From positions 1,908,001-1,972,000 of the forward strand of contig NZ_CP102589.1 in NCBI RefSeq assembly GCF_032818155.1: a stretch of DNA of 64,000 bases, in the 5' to 3' direction. The stretch is from Niallia taxi. Its GTDB lineage: Bacteria > Bacillota > Bacilli > Bacillales > Cytobacillaceae. Numbering within the stretch: position 1 is the first letter of the stretch; every line of letters begins with the position of its first letter. Under the pieces are notes generated by a model, which was not told the DNA's origin, ran no database searches, and saw only the letters and a program-made list of their open reading frames with translations. Shown piece after piece: positions 25,715 through 35,254 of the stretch. The translations under genes were made by a program, and so were the position numbers.

Positions 25715-26113
25715 GTTAAGTTTCCTCCTAAGCCTTTCAAGACACATTAGTGCTGAAAAATAAATATTCTCATAGAACAAAATATTATAGAAAACGATAT
25801 TTTCAGAATTTTGTTAAATGATGTCTATAATATACATGAATAACCCAATAGAGTCAAGGTTTCATAGAGTTTTTTCATAAAAAGAATTTTAAAAAATGAA
25901 TTAAAAGTAAACGGATACAAATTTAGTTTAGGAATTAGCAAGTATTATGGTAGAAGAGTGTATGAACCAATTTATCACACATAATTTTATTGTCGTGCAC
26001 ATAACAATTTAATGACAGGTATAACGTTTTTTGTAAGTAGTACAGTTAGTATCACAGATGTGTGCTTTTTGCTAGTTGTTTTTTGATGAAGACAATCAAA
26101 GAAGGTGATTAGT
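25715..26113. other. AT-rich intergenic region between divergent cspD and a hypothetical gene
   Basis: No gene is credible here. It must hold the minus-strand cspD promoter and leader. TATAAT-like sequences on the minus strand lie near 25785 and 25830, giving a leader of roughly 60 to 110 bases, but the -35 elements are poor. I see no clear cold-shock box. Confidence 0.4.
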
Positions 26114-26401
26114 ATGTATCGGTTTTCAATTGAAAATGCTAACTGGATTTTGCTTTTTTCGCCAAATATTACGTTGGAAGATGAAAGCAAGCAGGCGATA
26201 GTTAGGAGCATTCTCCAACTTGGCAAGGAACTCACTACATTTTCCCATGGCGAATCCTTTGTAATTATGAACAAGAATATCGGTTTGATTGTATTTTTGG
26301 TTGAGAAAATACCTTCATTAATTTTAACTGTTGCTAATATTGTAGAAAGAGATAAATGGTATCTTCAATCCGAGAAATCTATCAAGAAATATGATGCTTG
26401 A
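26114..26401 (+). CDS. hypothetical protein of 95 residues
   Basis: The ATG at 26114 follows AGAAGGTGAT. The product mixes helices with two strongly hydrophobic stretches (NIGLIVFLV about 56-64 and SLILTVANIV about 69-78) that could be buried strands rather than membrane segments. Residues 14-34 form a charged helix. I know no family for it. It stands alone; the next clear terminator is about 170 bases downstream. Confidence 0.6.
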   Translation: MYRFSIENANWILLFSPNITLEDESKQAIVRSILQLGKELTTFSHGESFVIMNKNIGLIVFLVEKIPSLILTVANIVERDKWYLQSEKSIKKYDA

Positions 26402-26778
26402 AAGTTCGCTTAGTGTGAAGACAATTTTTTGGTACATTTGCAAGGATATTATTTCAACTTTGACAGATGGAGAAAAAAATTTAGAGAAACACTATTATGT
26501 CCAGCCATCCTTTTTTTTGTACCTGAACTGCTCTATAATTTTATAGTATTCTGTTCTTTTTTGTCACTTGTTGAAACTAGCTAAGAGCTAGTTTTTTTTG
26601 TTTGTTTGCAATGAAAGGCTTACCATAAAAAAACATGTGGGAATAATGATGGAAACCATTGAAATGTAGATGAAAATGTGTTTTTATTAACATGATAAAA
26701 GCTGTTATTTAATCTGGATTAGATGCTCGTCCATCAAACCAAATGGAGCAAAAAATTTAAAAGGGAAGATTTTAAAAA
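26402..26778. other. intergenic region with one terminator
   Basis: No gene is visible in these 377 bases. A strong intrinsic terminator lies at 26574-26599: stem AAACTAGCT/AGCTAGTTT, 3-base loop, then TTTTT. The rest is AT-rich and must contain the promoter of the lipoyl-like gene. Confidence 0.7.
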
Positions 26779-27078
26779 ATGATTGAAACGATTGTAAAGA
26801 ACAGTCAAAGTCCGTATTATGAAATTTCCAAAGAAGACCAAGTGATATTGAGCCCATTTGCTGGAATAGTGAAGGATATTTTCATTAAGGAAAATGCCTA
26901 TTTTTATGAATGGGAAACAATCCTGACAATTCAGACAGCTAATGGAGACTTAGAAAAAGTAGAAGTTCCATTCAGCGGTTCTGTCGTATCATTGTTTGTG
27001 AATACTGGAGATGAAATTTCAATTAATGCGAAGTTAGTTTCTTTACAGGATGATCTATTAGTTACAGGTTGTGATTAA
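26779..27078 (+). CDS. stand-alone lipoyl/biotinyl-like beta-barrel protein
   Basis: The 99-residue product is nearly all beta. Its two half-repeats are typical of lipoyl hairpins: SPFAGIVKDIFIKENAYFYE (about 26-45) and PFSGSVVSLFVNTGDEI (about 66-82). The lysine that would carry lipoate or biotin is missing at the turn, where the sequence is TANGD. No signal peptide is seen. Its stop lies 2 bases before the start of an aromatic-acid-exporter-like gene, so the two are surely co-translated. In Gram-negative AaeAB the partner of the transporter also has a lipoyl domain, which hints at an adaptor role. Confidence 0.75.
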   Translation: MIETIVKNSQSPYYEISKEDQVILSPFAGIVKDIFIKENAYFYEWETILTIQTANGDLEKVEVPFSGSVVSLFVNTGDEISINAKLVSLQDDLLVTGCD

Positions 27079-27080
27079 GC

Positions 27081-28058
27081 ATGATCATAAGCTTATTAAA
27101 AAAATATAAGATAGGCTACCGCACCTTCAAGACTGCTGTTGCAGTAAGCTTAGGGATTACTGTTGCCCAGCTGTGCAATTTGGATTTCTTCGTATCCTCT
27201 GCCATCATCACGATACTATGTGTGCAAAACTCAAAAAGAAAATCGCTGCACAGCGCATTCGCTAGATTTGTGGCATGTATGCTTGCCATTCCTTTTTCCT
27301 ATGTATTCTTTGAACTGATCGGCTATAAGCCATATGTGATTGGAATGCTGCTTTTGCTGTTTATTCCGGCGACTGTTCTATTGAAAGTAAATGAAGGTGT
27401 TGTGACTAGTACTGTCATCATTCTTCATATTTACTCGGCAGGCCATATTAATATGGCCGTGATAGAAAATGAGTTTGCGCTTATTGTCATTGGAATAGGT
27501 GCAGCACTTCTAGTAAACAGCTATATGCCTAGCCTCGATAAGGAAATGAAGACCTATCAGAAGAAAATTGAAAAGGATTTCCAGGAAATGCTGCAAGGGA
27601 TGGTTGAATTCTTACGCACGAATGAAATAGCATTTGATTATAAACAAAAGCTCACGCAAACAGCGAAGGAAGTACAAATAGCAAAATCGCTTGCATACAG
27701 AGACGTAGAAAACCATTTTACAAGAAAAGAAAACTATTATTATAAGTATTTCACAATAAGAGAAAAACAGCTTGAAATAATAGAAGGACTTTTCGCGAAG
27801 GTAACGACTGTGAGCAGCCTGTCAGAGCAGCGGCACTCCATCGCTGATTTTCTGGAGGAGCTGAGCCTTTGCGTCCATCCAGGAAACACAGCACAGCTTT
27901 TTTTAAGCAAACTGGAAAAGCTGGAGGAAGAAATAAAGACGCAGGATTTGCCGCAGGATTGGGATTTGTTTGCCGAACAAGCACAGCTTTATTACGTGCT
28001 TAAGGAGCTTGAACAGTATTTGAAGGTGAAAAAGTCACTGAAGGTAGCGTATAATTGA
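27081..28058 (+). CDS. aromatic acid exporter family membrane protein (ArAE/DUF939)
   Basis: The 325-residue product has five to six hydrophobic helices in residues 15-155: TAVAVSLGITVAQL at the start and the family motif KRKSLHSAFARFVA near 50-63. A soluble helical C-terminal half (about 165-320) of the ArAE_1_C type follows. FUSC-like proteins export aromatic acids or similar toxic anions. B. subtilis YgaE/YqjA-like proteins are relatives of unknown substrate. It is tied to the lipoyl-like gene and ends in its own terminator. Confidence 0.85.
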   Translation: MIISLLKKYKIGYRTFKTAVAVSLGITVAQLCNLDFFVSSAIITILCVQNSKRKSLHSAFARFVACMLAIPFSYVFFELIGYKPYVIGMLLLLFIPATVLLKVNEGVVTSTVIILHIYSAGHINMAVIENEFALIVIGIGAALLVNSYMPSLDKEMKTYQKKIEKDFQEMLQGMVEFLRTNEIAFDYKQKLTQTAKEVQIAKSLAYRDVENHFTRKENYYYKYFTIREKQLEIIEGLFAKVTTVSSLSEQRHSIADFLEELSLCVHPGNTAQLFLSKLEKLEEEIKTQDLPQDWDLFAEQAQLYYVLKELEQYLKVKKSLKVAYN

Positions 28059-28073
28059 TATAATGGTTAAGGG

Positions 28074-28122
28074 AAGATTCTATTAAACATACATGAATTG
28101 GATGTTTAATAGAATCTTTTGT
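28074..28122 (+). terminator. long-stem terminator after the exporter gene
   Basis: A 17-bp perfect stem AAGATTCTATTAAACAT/ATGTTTAATAGAATCTT has an 11-base loop and is followed by TTGTTTG. Confidence 0.88.
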
Positions 28123-28183
28123 TTGCTTATCGCAAACGGGAAGGCCCTAATTTTTGGACAAAGCAAATAAAAAAGGTGATAAC

Positions 28184-30343
28184 ATGAAATTGATATTGGC
28201 TGAAAAACCATCTGTATCAAAAAATATTGCAGATGCATTAAAAATAAAAAACAAGCAAGACGGCTATTTTGAAGGAAATGGCTATATCATAACATGGGCA
28301 TTCGGCCATTTGCTGCAGTTAAACGATGCGAAAGATTACGACGAAAAAATGGCGACATGGAAAATGGATAACTTTCCATTTATACCGGAAAGCTTTAAAT
28401 ATAAGGTGAAAAGTGATCCGCGCAATCGGGAAAAGCCTGATAAGGGAGCACAAAAACAGCTGCGGACAATTCAACAGCTCATGAGAAGACAGGACGTTAC
28501 TGCGATTATATCTGCCTGTGACTATGATCGAGAAGGACAAATCATTGGTGACAGTATTATTTATAATCTGCGGACAGATAAGGACGTATATCGTTTGCTC
28601 TTGAATGAGTGGACACCAGATGAAGTATTAAACGGTCTTGAGCAAATTCGGGCAAACAGTGAAATGCGTCCACTTCAGGATGCTGGTGTCAGCAGACAGT
28701 GGGCAGATTGGCTAATAGGGATTAACCTTACATCTGTTACAACATTAAAATACCAGAAGGGCAAAGGTAAAGCACTTAATATCGGTCGTGTATTGCTTCC
28801 GACCTTAAAGATAATTTATGATCGGGATAAGGAGATACGAGACTTTATACCAGAGGATTATTTTAAGCTTCAAGGGACCTTTTCAAGCACAGAAGGCAAA
28901 TATACGGGGATTTATACAGTCGGTAAAGAAGACAAGTTTAAAACGAAGGAAGAGCTTGACCAGCTGCAAAAACAAATTGCCGGCAAAAAAGGACTTGTAG
29001 CAGACAAAACAGTCCAGAAAAAGAAAGAGTATCCGCCGTTACTGTTCAATTTATCGAATCTTCAAGGCTATATTACGAGCAAATATAAAGGCTGGACGGC
29101 TGATAAGGTTTTAAAGGTTGCACAAGGTCTGTATGAAAAAAAATATATTACGTATCCAAGAACGGCAAGCATGGCGCTTGAGGAAAGCTTAATAGGTAAA
29201 ACTGCTAAGGTCGTTAGTGCCATATCTGCAAACTTACCTTATAAAGATGACATAAAATTTTATGCATCCAAAAGAGTTTTTGATAATAAAAAAGTAGAAA
29301 GCCATAGTGCCATTATTCCGACCTATCTTATTCCGAAAAGGCTGACGAACGATGAGGAACAAGTCTATGAGGCAATTAAAACTAGACTGCTGATGCAGTT
29401 TATGCCTGTAGCTGAATATGAGGAAACAAGAATTGTTACAAAAATTAAAGATACGAGTCTGCCTGGTGCGTTTCATACTAAAGGAAAAGTGCAGCTTGTC
29501 GAAGGCTGGAAGAAAGCAGAAAACATTAAGACAAAGGATGTGCTTCTGCCGTTTGTTGGCATTGGGGAGGAAGTGGATGTCAAAAAAATCGAAACAACCA
29601 CCCATACGACACAGGCCCCAAAGGAGCATACAGAAAAAACACTATTACGTCTCATGGAAACTTGCGGCAAAAACATCGATGCACTTAGTGATACGGAAGA
29701 GGACGTTATGTCCATATTAAGCGGCTTTAGCATCGGCACACCTGCTACCCGTGCAGAAACAATTAAGAAGCTAAAGGATATCGGCTATATTGAAGCAAAA
29801 GGCAAAAGTTTGATTTGCACGGATTTAGGAAAAACACTCGTTGAAACATTTCCAATTAAGGAATTGTTTAACTTGGATTTCACGGGCAGGTTAGAAAAAT
29901 CTCTTTATGATATAGAGAAAGGTAAATACTCTAAACAAGCCTTTTTGCAGCTTATTAGCGAATTTACAAAGAACTCTGTTGAAAAAATCAAGCATGAGCA
30001 AGATGTGACCATACAAGAGGTATCCTATACAAAAAGGAAAATAGAGAATTTAGGTAAATGCCCAGTCTGCGGTCATCAAGTGATAGAGGGGCAAAAGGGA
30101 TTTGGCTGCAGTAACTGGAAACAGGGCTGTAAATTTGTAATTTGGAAAAATGATAAGTTTTTAGCAGCACTTAAGAAAAAACCAACCAAAACTATGGTAA
30201 AGGCAATTCTAAAGAACGGGTCTGCCGAGGTTAAGGGACTAACAAGCAAAAAAGGAAATAAATTTGATGCTATTTTAAAATATGTAAAAAATACAGACAA
30301 TGATTATTTTAGCTGGCAAATGGATTTCGCAAGCAAAAAGTAG
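28184..30343 (+). CDS. topB: DNA topoisomerase III
   Basis: A type IA topoisomerase that decatenates single-stranded links, usually with RecQ. The 719-residue product has the TOPRIM start LILAEKPSVSKNIADAL (about 3-19) with the catalytic Glu, and acids in DYDREGQ (about 112). The active Tyr is in YITYPRTAS (about 321-329). A C-terminal four-Cys zinc ribbon has CPVCG at about 626 and CSNWKQGC after it. The ATG at 28184 follows AAAAAGGTGAT; the frame from 28154 has no site. It lies between two single-gene units here, not in the B. subtilis place. Confidence 0.95.
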   Translation: MKLILAEKPSVSKNIADALKIKNKQDGYFEGNGYIITWAFGHLLQLNDAKDYDEKMATWKMDNFPFIPESFKYKVKSDPRNREKPDKGAQKQLRTIQQLMRRQDVTAIISACDYDREGQIIGDSIIYNLRTDKDVYRLLLNEWTPDEVLNGLEQIRANSEMRPLQDAGVSRQWADWLIGINLTSVTTLKYQKGKGKALNIGRVLLPTLKIIYDRDKEIRDFIPEDYFKLQGTFSSTEGKYTGIYTVGKEDKFKTKEELDQLQKQIAGKKGLVADKTVQKKKEYPPLLFNLSNLQGYITSKYKGWTADKVLKVAQGLYEKKYITYPRTASMALEESLIGKTAKVVSAISANLPYKDDIKFYASKRVFDNKKVESHSAIIPTYLIPKRLTNDEEQVYEAIKTRLLMQFMPVAEYEETRIVTKIKDTSLPGAFHTKGKVQLVEGWKKAENIKTKDVLLPFVGIGEEVDVKKIETTTHTTQAPKEHTEKTLLRLMETCGKNIDALSDTEEDVMSILSGFSIGTPATRAETIKKLKDIGYIEAKGKSLICTDLGKTLVETFPIKELFNLDFTGRLEKSLYDIEKGKYSKQAFLQLISEFTKNSVEKIKHEQDVTIQEVSYTKRKIENLGKCPVCGHQVIEGQKGFGCSNWKQGCKFVIWKNDKFLAALKKKPTKTMVKAILKNGSAEVKGLTSKKGNKFDAILKYVKNTDNDYFSWQMDFASKK

Positions 30344-30563
30344 CATATGTCTGTTCAAAAAACAGTGGCATCACTAACAATGCTTGTTTCAACAATTTTT
30401 ATATAGTAAAATGCTTAAAGGATATGCCGCTGCTCCGCCTACCTGCGTTTCGCGAAAAAGCTTTAACGTAAAGGGGGGCAACGGTTAAATCGAACGAATA
30501 CAGCTCTGTTTAGCTAAACATGGCAAGTGTTTGAGAGTATATGCAAAATTAGGAGGGTCATAT

Positions 30564-30989
30564 ATGCCAACACCCAGCATGGAAGACTATATTGAACAAA
30601 TTTACAAACTGATAGAAGATAAAGGATATGCAAGAGTATCAGATATTGCAGAAGCCTTGTCTGTACACCCCTCCTCTGTTACAAAGATGGTTCAAAAGCT
30701 GGATAAGGACGAATATCTTGTATATGAAAAATATAGAGGGCTGATTTTGACCCCAAAAGGTAAAAAAATTGGACAAAGATTAGTTTTCCGTCATGAGTTA
30801 CTTGAAGACCTTCTGCGTATAATCGGCGTGAAAGAGGAAAATATTTACGAAGATGTAGAAGGAATTGAACATCATTTAAGCTGGGATGCAATCGATCGTG
30901 TTGGAGATTTAGTCCAATATTTTCAGGAAGATTCAAAAAGAATCGAGGAGCTAAAAGTTATCCAGCAAAAAAACGAGAACCTGGATTAA
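30564..30989 (+). CDS. mntR: manganese-responsive repressor MntR
   Basis: A DtxR-family repressor of Mn uptake genes. The 141-residue product carries every Mn ligand of B. subtilis MntR at the same numbers: D8, E11, H77, E99, E102 and H103. It has a winged helix with [13 protein letters not shown] recognition helix (about 34-46). It lacks the SH3 domain of DtxR, as MntR does. The ATG at 30564 follows AGGAGG; the frame open from 30531 lacks a site. No Mn transporter gene is adjacent. The 220 bases upstream show no recognised operator. Confidence 0.95.
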   Translation: MPTPSMEDYIEQIYKLIEDKGYARVSDIAEALSVHPSSVTKMVQKLDKDEYLVYEKYRGLILTPKGKKIGQRLVFRHELLEDLLRIIGVKEENIYEDVEGIEHHLSWDAIDRVGDLVQYFQEDSKRIEELKVIQQKNENLD

Positions 30990-31071
30990 AATGGCGAGAG
31001 ACATATTTTATTGCTCCATGGCAAAAAAGCGTGTCTCTATGTCTAGCCCCTCTTTTCCTATGTATGTTTGT

Positions 31072-31278
31072 TTAAATCATTGGAAATTCCTCAAACGTAT
31101 CCTCTATTGTGATAGAAGAGCCTTCTTCTAAGCCTGTCTCTGACAGCTTAACCCCGCTGATTGAGCCTTCTGCTGCTTCCATCACCGCTTTACGGTAAGA
31201 GATAATTCTATCATCAGATGTTTTGAAGCTTATTATTTCCCCTGCATGATTTCTTTCCACAGCAACGATTGTTTCCAT
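31072..31278 (-). CDS. DUF3892 family protein
   Basis: The 68-residue protein is acidic: IVAVERNHAGEIISFKTSDD at the start, then RKAVMEAAEGSISGVKL. This fits DUF3892, small Bacillus proteins of unknown role. The start at 31278 follows AAAGGAT. It is convergent with mntR and divergent from the AIM24 gene. No other feature suggests a function. Confidence 0.72.
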   Translation of the reverse strand: METIVAVERNHAGEIISFKTSDDRIISYRKAVMEAAEGSISGVKLSETGLEEGSSITIEDTFEEFPMI

Positions 31279-31347
31279 ATTATCTATCCTTTCTTTAAAA
31301 AATTAAAAATCATCGCTTAGTATGCTCGAAAAGAAACAAATTAATCA

Positions 31348-31373
31348 TGAAACTTTTTTACCTACCATACGTA
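31348..31373 (+). promoter_or_regulatory. sigma-W-type ECF promoter of the AIM24 gene
   Basis: TGAAAC at 31348-31353, a 16-base spacer and CGTATT starting 31370. This is the sigma-W consensus (TGAAAC, 16, CGTA). It lies 41 bases before the AIM24 start. The spacer begins with a T-run, as in many ECF promoters. Confidence 0.65.
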
Positions 31374-31413
31374 TTTATAGGAAGGAAGCTTAAAAAAGAG
31401 AGGGATCATACAT

Positions 31414-32112
31414 ATGAACAGATATACCTTGCAGGATTTTGTAAACCAAACTGAACAGCAGGATAAAGGCGAAGGCCTGTTTGAATTGGAAACACAGCGC
31501 ATGCTTGAAGTGAATTTAGAGAGCAAAATTTGGGCGAAATCTGGAAGTATGGTTTCGTATATGGGAAACATTAAGTTTACAAGAGAAGGAATTTTGGAGC
31601 ATGGAATAGGGAAGATGTTCAAAAAAGCATTGACAGGTGAAGGTGCCTCCCTTATGAAGGCAGAGGGTGAGGGCAAGCTGTATCTTGCAGATCAAGGGAA
31701 AAAAATCTCCATTTTAAATTTGTATGATGATTCCATTTTTGTGAATGGCAATGATCTGCTAGCATTTGAGCCTTCTGTTTCTTGGGATATTAAGCTGATG
31801 AGGAAGGTTGCTGGCATGCTCTCAGGGGGACTTTTCAACATTCGTTTGTCAGGCAGAGGCATGATTGCCATTACCTCTCATTATGAGCCGCTTACTTTGA
31901 GAGTGACGCCATCAAAGCCAGTTTTCACTGATCCGAATGCAACAGTGGCATGGTCAGGAAGCCTGCAGCCAGAATTTGTAACAGATGTATCCTTGAAAAC
32001 ATTCTTCGGAAGAGGCAGCGGTGAATCGATTCAAATGAAATTCAGCGGCGAAGGCTTTGTTGTTATTCAGCCATTTGAAGAGGTTTATTTTAGCGGGGAT
32101 AACAATGGATAA
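31414..32112 (+). CDS. AIM24 family protein
   Basis: The 232-residue protein is all beta and of the AIM24 fold (related to the TRAP-like barrel). It contains the usual MLEVNLESKIWAKSGSMVSY segment (about 30-49), GEGKLYLADQGKKI (about 89) and FSGEGFVVIQP at the C-terminus. Mitochondrial AIM24 affects inner-membrane organisation; bacterial members are uncharacterised. A sigma-W-type promoter upstream suggests a role in envelope stress. The start follows AGAGAGGGATC. It is monocistronic, ended by a bidirectional terminator. Confidence 0.88.
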   Translation: MNRYTLQDFVNQTEQQDKGEGLFELETQRMLEVNLESKIWAKSGSMVSYMGNIKFTREGILEHGIGKMFKKALTGEGASLMKAEGEGKLYLADQGKKISILNLYDDSIFVNGNDLLAFEPSVSWDIKLMRKVAGMLSGGLFNIRLSGRGMIAITSHYEPLTLRVTPSKPVFTDPNATVAWSGSLQPEFVTDVSLKTFFGRGSGESIQMKFSGEGFVVIQPFEEVYFSGDNNG

Positions 32113-32123
32113 TGATTGTTCTT

Positions 32124-32189
32124 AAAAAAGGGATATTCTTTCAAACTGTGTACGGAATGTATACAGATTGAAAGAAATATCCCTTTTTT
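32124..32189. terminator. bidirectional terminator between AIM24 and metA
   Basis: Long inverted repeat AAAAGGGATATTCTTTCAA and TTGAAAGAAATATCCCTTTT with a 24-base central part, followed by T-runs on both strands. Confidence 0.85.
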
Positions 32190-32205
32190 ATACTTTACTT
32201 GCCTT

Positions 32206-33114
32206 TCATTTCCATTCGTATGGAGTTTCTTGATAAACATAATAGTTCAGCCAGTTTGAAAACAGCAGATGTGCATGAGAACGCCACATATTGAGTGGTT
32301 TCCTGCTTGGATCATTATTTGGAAAATAATGAAGAGGAAGATGAATATCTAGTCCCTTTTCTTTATCGCGTTTAAATTCCTCTGCAAGTGTGGAAGAATC
32401 ATATTCCAAATGGCCAGTGATCATTATTTGTTTTCCGTTGTTTCCACTAATAATAAGTGCACCAGCTTCATCTGATGCTGCTAAAAGCTGCAGCTCTGGA
32501 TGATCATTAATTTCTCGTGTTGTGACATTCGTATGCCTAGAATGAGGTGCCACAAAGCTGTCATCAAAGCCGCGCAATAATTTTTCAGATGGCTTAAGAA
32601 CCTCATGAGAATAAATTCCATAGCATTTTTGGTCAAGCTCGTATTTTTTTATACCAAAGTGATGATACAAGGCGGCCTGTGCGCCCCAACAAATATGCAG
32701 GGTGGAGGTTACATTTGTTTTAGTCCACTCCATAATTTCAGTAAGCTCTTGCCAATATTGGACTTCCTCGAAGCTCATTAATTCAACAGGAGCTCCTGTA
32801 ATAATCATGCCATCATACTTATTTCCTTTAATAGCTTGGAAATCTGTGTAGAATTGCTCTAAGTGATACGGACTTGTGTTTTTGGAGTGATAGGATGCAG
32901 TCCGAACGAGTGAGATGTTTACTTGAAGTGACGTGTTCCCAAGAAGTCTTAGCACTTGAACTTCCGTTTTCTCTTTTTCTGGCATTAAATTAAGAATTAA
33001 TATATTTAATGGCCTGATATCTTGAGCCTTTGCTCGTGTTTCGTCCATTATAAAAATATTTTCTTCTTCGAGAATTTCCCTTGCTGGCAGCAGCTGTGGA
33101 ATTTTAATAGGCAT
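32206..33114 (-). CDS. metA: homoserine O-acetyltransferase MetA
   Basis: First committed step of methionine synthesis. The 302-residue product has the class I amidotransferase-like fold. The nucleophile is Cys142 in LHICWGAQ, and the catalytic pair is His235 and Glu237 in TGHLEYD. Residue 111 is Glu in GAPVE. In this family Glu111 selects acetyl-CoA, while Gly111 selects succinyl-CoA, so this should be an acetyltransferase despite the MetA name. The start at 33114 follows CAGGAGGCG. No S-box or other riboswitch is seen in its leader. Confidence 0.95.
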   Translation of the reverse strand: MPIKIPQLLPAREILEEENIFIMDETRAKAQDIRPLNILILNLMPEKEKTEVQVLRLLGNTSLQVNISLVRTASYHSKNTSPYHLEQFYTDFQAIKGNKYDGMIITGAPVELMSFEEVQYWQELTEIMEWTKTNVTSTLHICWGAQAALYHHFGIKKYELDQKCYGIYSHEVLKPSEKLLRGFDDSFVAPHSRHTNVTTREINDHPELQLLAASDEAGALIISGNNGKQIMITGHLEYDSSTLAEEFKRDKEKGLDIHLPLHYFPNNDPSRKPLNMWRSHAHLLFSNWLNYYVYQETPYEWK

Positions 33115-33521
33115 AATGGTTCGCCTCCTGTTTTTTCCTTATTTCTGCATGTTGTGAGTTAGTATGGCTTTTACTTGCACTGGAATATTTAATAGGACAA
33201 CAAGCAAAGCTATTGTAGTATTCCAGTAATTTAATTGTTGGTTGTTTTAAACATATAGCCTATTATAAGTTTCCTTTCGGTTTGCCGCAATACAATTGCA
33301 GGAAATGTGTGAAAATAGTTTTTTTTCAGCATTTTTAAGCACATCTATTTTTTATTTGACGTTCCTTTTCAAGAGAAAGGCGAACATTTTATTAATTTTC
33401 TTTTATTTTTATTCGTTAATCTGTAAAATAGTTAAGGAAAGTATACATAAAAATAGATAAAAAGCTCTCTATTAGTTTGCCATGAATTCAAAAAGAACAA
33501 TTTATTTGAAAGGGTGCTTAC
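33115..33521. other. intergenic region with possible PurR boxes before fhs
   Basis: Divergent promoters for metA and fhs must lie here; no gene is seen. AAAGGCGAACATT (33376-33388) matches the PurBox consensus AWWWCCGAACWWT at 11 of 13 places. An inverted second copy at 33408-33420 matches at about 10 of 13, with 19 bases between them (B. subtilis pairs have about 16-17). A -10-like TAAAAT follows at 33424. PurR control of fhs is plausible but unproven. Confidence 0.35.
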
Positions 33522-35195
33522 ATGATGAAAACGGATATTGAAATTGCACAACAGGCAAGTATGGAACCTGTATTGGACATAGCAAAAAAACTTGGATTAA
33601 CAATCGATGATCTTGAGTTATACGGAAAATATAAAGCGAAAATTTCATCTGAAAAGCTGGAGCAAATAAGCGCAAATAAATCAGGGAAAATTATCCTTGT
33701 GACAGCAATCAATCCGACACCAGCAGGAGAAGGAAAATCAACTGTTACAGTTGGCCTTGGCGATGCTTTGCAAAAGCTGGATAAAAAAACAGCCATTGCG
33801 ATGAGAGAGCCCTCACTTGGACCAACAATGGGCATTAAAGGTGGTGCAGCTGGCGGTGGCTATGCACAGGTTATGCCGATGGAAGATATTAATCTTCATT
33901 TCACAGGTGACCTTCACGCTATCACAACTGCCAACAATGCATTAGCAGCACTTATGGACAACCATATCCACCAAGGAAATGAACTGAAAATTGATCAAAG
34001 GCGCATTGTTTGGAAAAGGGCCCTTGATTTGAATGATCGTGCTTTAAGAAAAGTAGTAATCGGACTTGGTGGGCCATTACAAGGTGTTCCGCGCGAAGAT
34101 GGTTTTGATATTACGGTTGCCTCAGAAATTATGGCTGTATTGTGCCTGGCACATGACTTAAATGATTTAAAGGTAAGGCTGTCTAAGATGGTTATCGCTT
34201 ATAACATAGATAAGCAGCCTGTAACAGTTGGAGAGCTTGGTGTTGAGGGTGCATTGACACTTCTGTTGAAGGATGCTGTGAAGCCGAATCTTGTGCAGAC
34301 GCTTGAGCATACACCAGCAATCATTCACGGCGGACCTTTTGCAAATATTGCGCATGGGTGCAATAGTGTTATTGCAACTGCAGCTGCAAGCAAGCTAGCT
34401 GATTATGTTGTAACAGAAGCAGGCTTCGGAGCAGATCTAGGTGCTGAGAAATTCTTAAATATCAAAGCTAGAAATGAACAAATCAATCCAGAAATTGTCG
34501 TTATCGTTGCTACAATAAGAGCATTGAAAATGCATGGCGGCGTAGCAAAGTCTGAATTGGCAGAAGAAAATATTGACGCGCTGAAAAAAGGATTTGCGAA
34601 TTTGCAAAAGCATGTTGACAGTATTAAAAGCTTCGGCCTGCCATTTGTAGTTGCCATCAACCGGTTTTATACAGACAGTGTAAAGGAAATCGAAGTGCTT
34701 GAGGAGCTTTGCAATGCGGAAGGTATTCCAGTGGCACTGACAGAGGTTTGGGAAAAGGGCTCAACTGGTGGACTCGAGCTTGCTAGGAAGGTATTGGAAA
34801 TCATCGAGCAAGACAAAAATGAGTTTCAGCATAGTTATAGCCTTGATGCATCCATTGAGGAAAAGATTCGAACAATTGCTACAACGATTTATGGCGCAAG
34901 CAATGTAGAGTTCAGCACAAAGGCGAAAAAGCAGATGAAGGATTTTCAAGGCTTTGGCTGGGGCAACCTCCCTATCTGTATGGCCAAAACCCAATACTCC
35001 CTTTCAGATGATCCATCACTACTTGGACGTCCACAGGAGTTCTCTATTACAGTAAGAGAGCTGAAGCCAAGCATTGGTGCAGGCTTCCTTGTTGCCTTGA
35101 CAGGAGATGTAATGACAATGCCAGGACTGCCAAAGCAGCCTGCCGCACTGAAAATGGACGTAAATGAACATGGAAAAGCAATCGGCCTGTTTTAA
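33522..35195 (+). CDS. fhs: formate-tetrahydrofolate ligase
   Basis: The enzyme joins formate to tetrahydrofolate with ATP, feeding 10-formyl-THF to purine synthesis. The 557-residue length is typical. Motifs: the P-loop-like [14 protein letters not shown] (about 66-79), [22 protein letters not shown] region (about 98-119), and [12 protein letters not shown] near 306. The first two codons are ATG ATG after GAAAGGGTGC. B. subtilis lacks fhs, while many other Bacillaceae have it. A strong terminator follows. Confidence 0.96.
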   Translation: MMKTDIEIAQQASMEPVLDIAKKLGLTIDDLELYGKYKAKISSEKLEQISANKSGKIILVTAINPTPAGEGKSTVTVGLGDALQKLDKKTAIAMREPSLGPTMGIKGGAAGGGYAQVMPMEDINLHFTGDLHAITTANNALAALMDNHIHQGNELKIDQRRIVWKRALDLNDRALRKVVIGLGGPLQGVPREDGFDITVASEIMAVLCLAHDLNDLKVRLSKMVIAYNIDKQPVTVGELGVEGALTLLLKDAVKPNLVQTLEHTPAIIHGGPFANIAHGCNSVIATAAASKLADYVVTEAGFGADLGAEKFLNIKARNEQINPEIVVIVATIRALKMHGGVAKSELAEENIDALKKGFANLQKHVDSIKSFGLPFVVAINRFYTDSVKEIEVLEELCNAEGIPVALTEVWEKGSTGGLELARKVLEIIEQDKNEFQHSYSLDASIEEKIRTIATTIYGASNVEFSTKAKKQMKDFQGFGWGNLPICMAKTQYSLSDDPSLLGRPQEFSITVRELKPSIGAGFLVALTGDVMTMPGLPKQPAALKMDVNEHGKAIGLF

Positions 35196-35210
35196 GGTAG
35201 TGAACAAAGT

Positions 35211-35241
35211 AGCGCAAATATAACTATTTGCGCTTTTTTAA
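35211..35241 (+). terminator. terminator after fhs
   Basis: A perfect 10-bp stem AGCGCAAATA/TATTTGCGCT has a TAAC loop and is followed by TTTTTT. Confidence 0.93.
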
Positions 35242-35254
35242 AAGGAGAATTTAT

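Noticed and set aside
33115..33400. SAM (S-box) riboswitch expected before metA
   Set aside because: I read the minus-strand leader of metA and found none of the conserved S-box blocks; control must be by other means.
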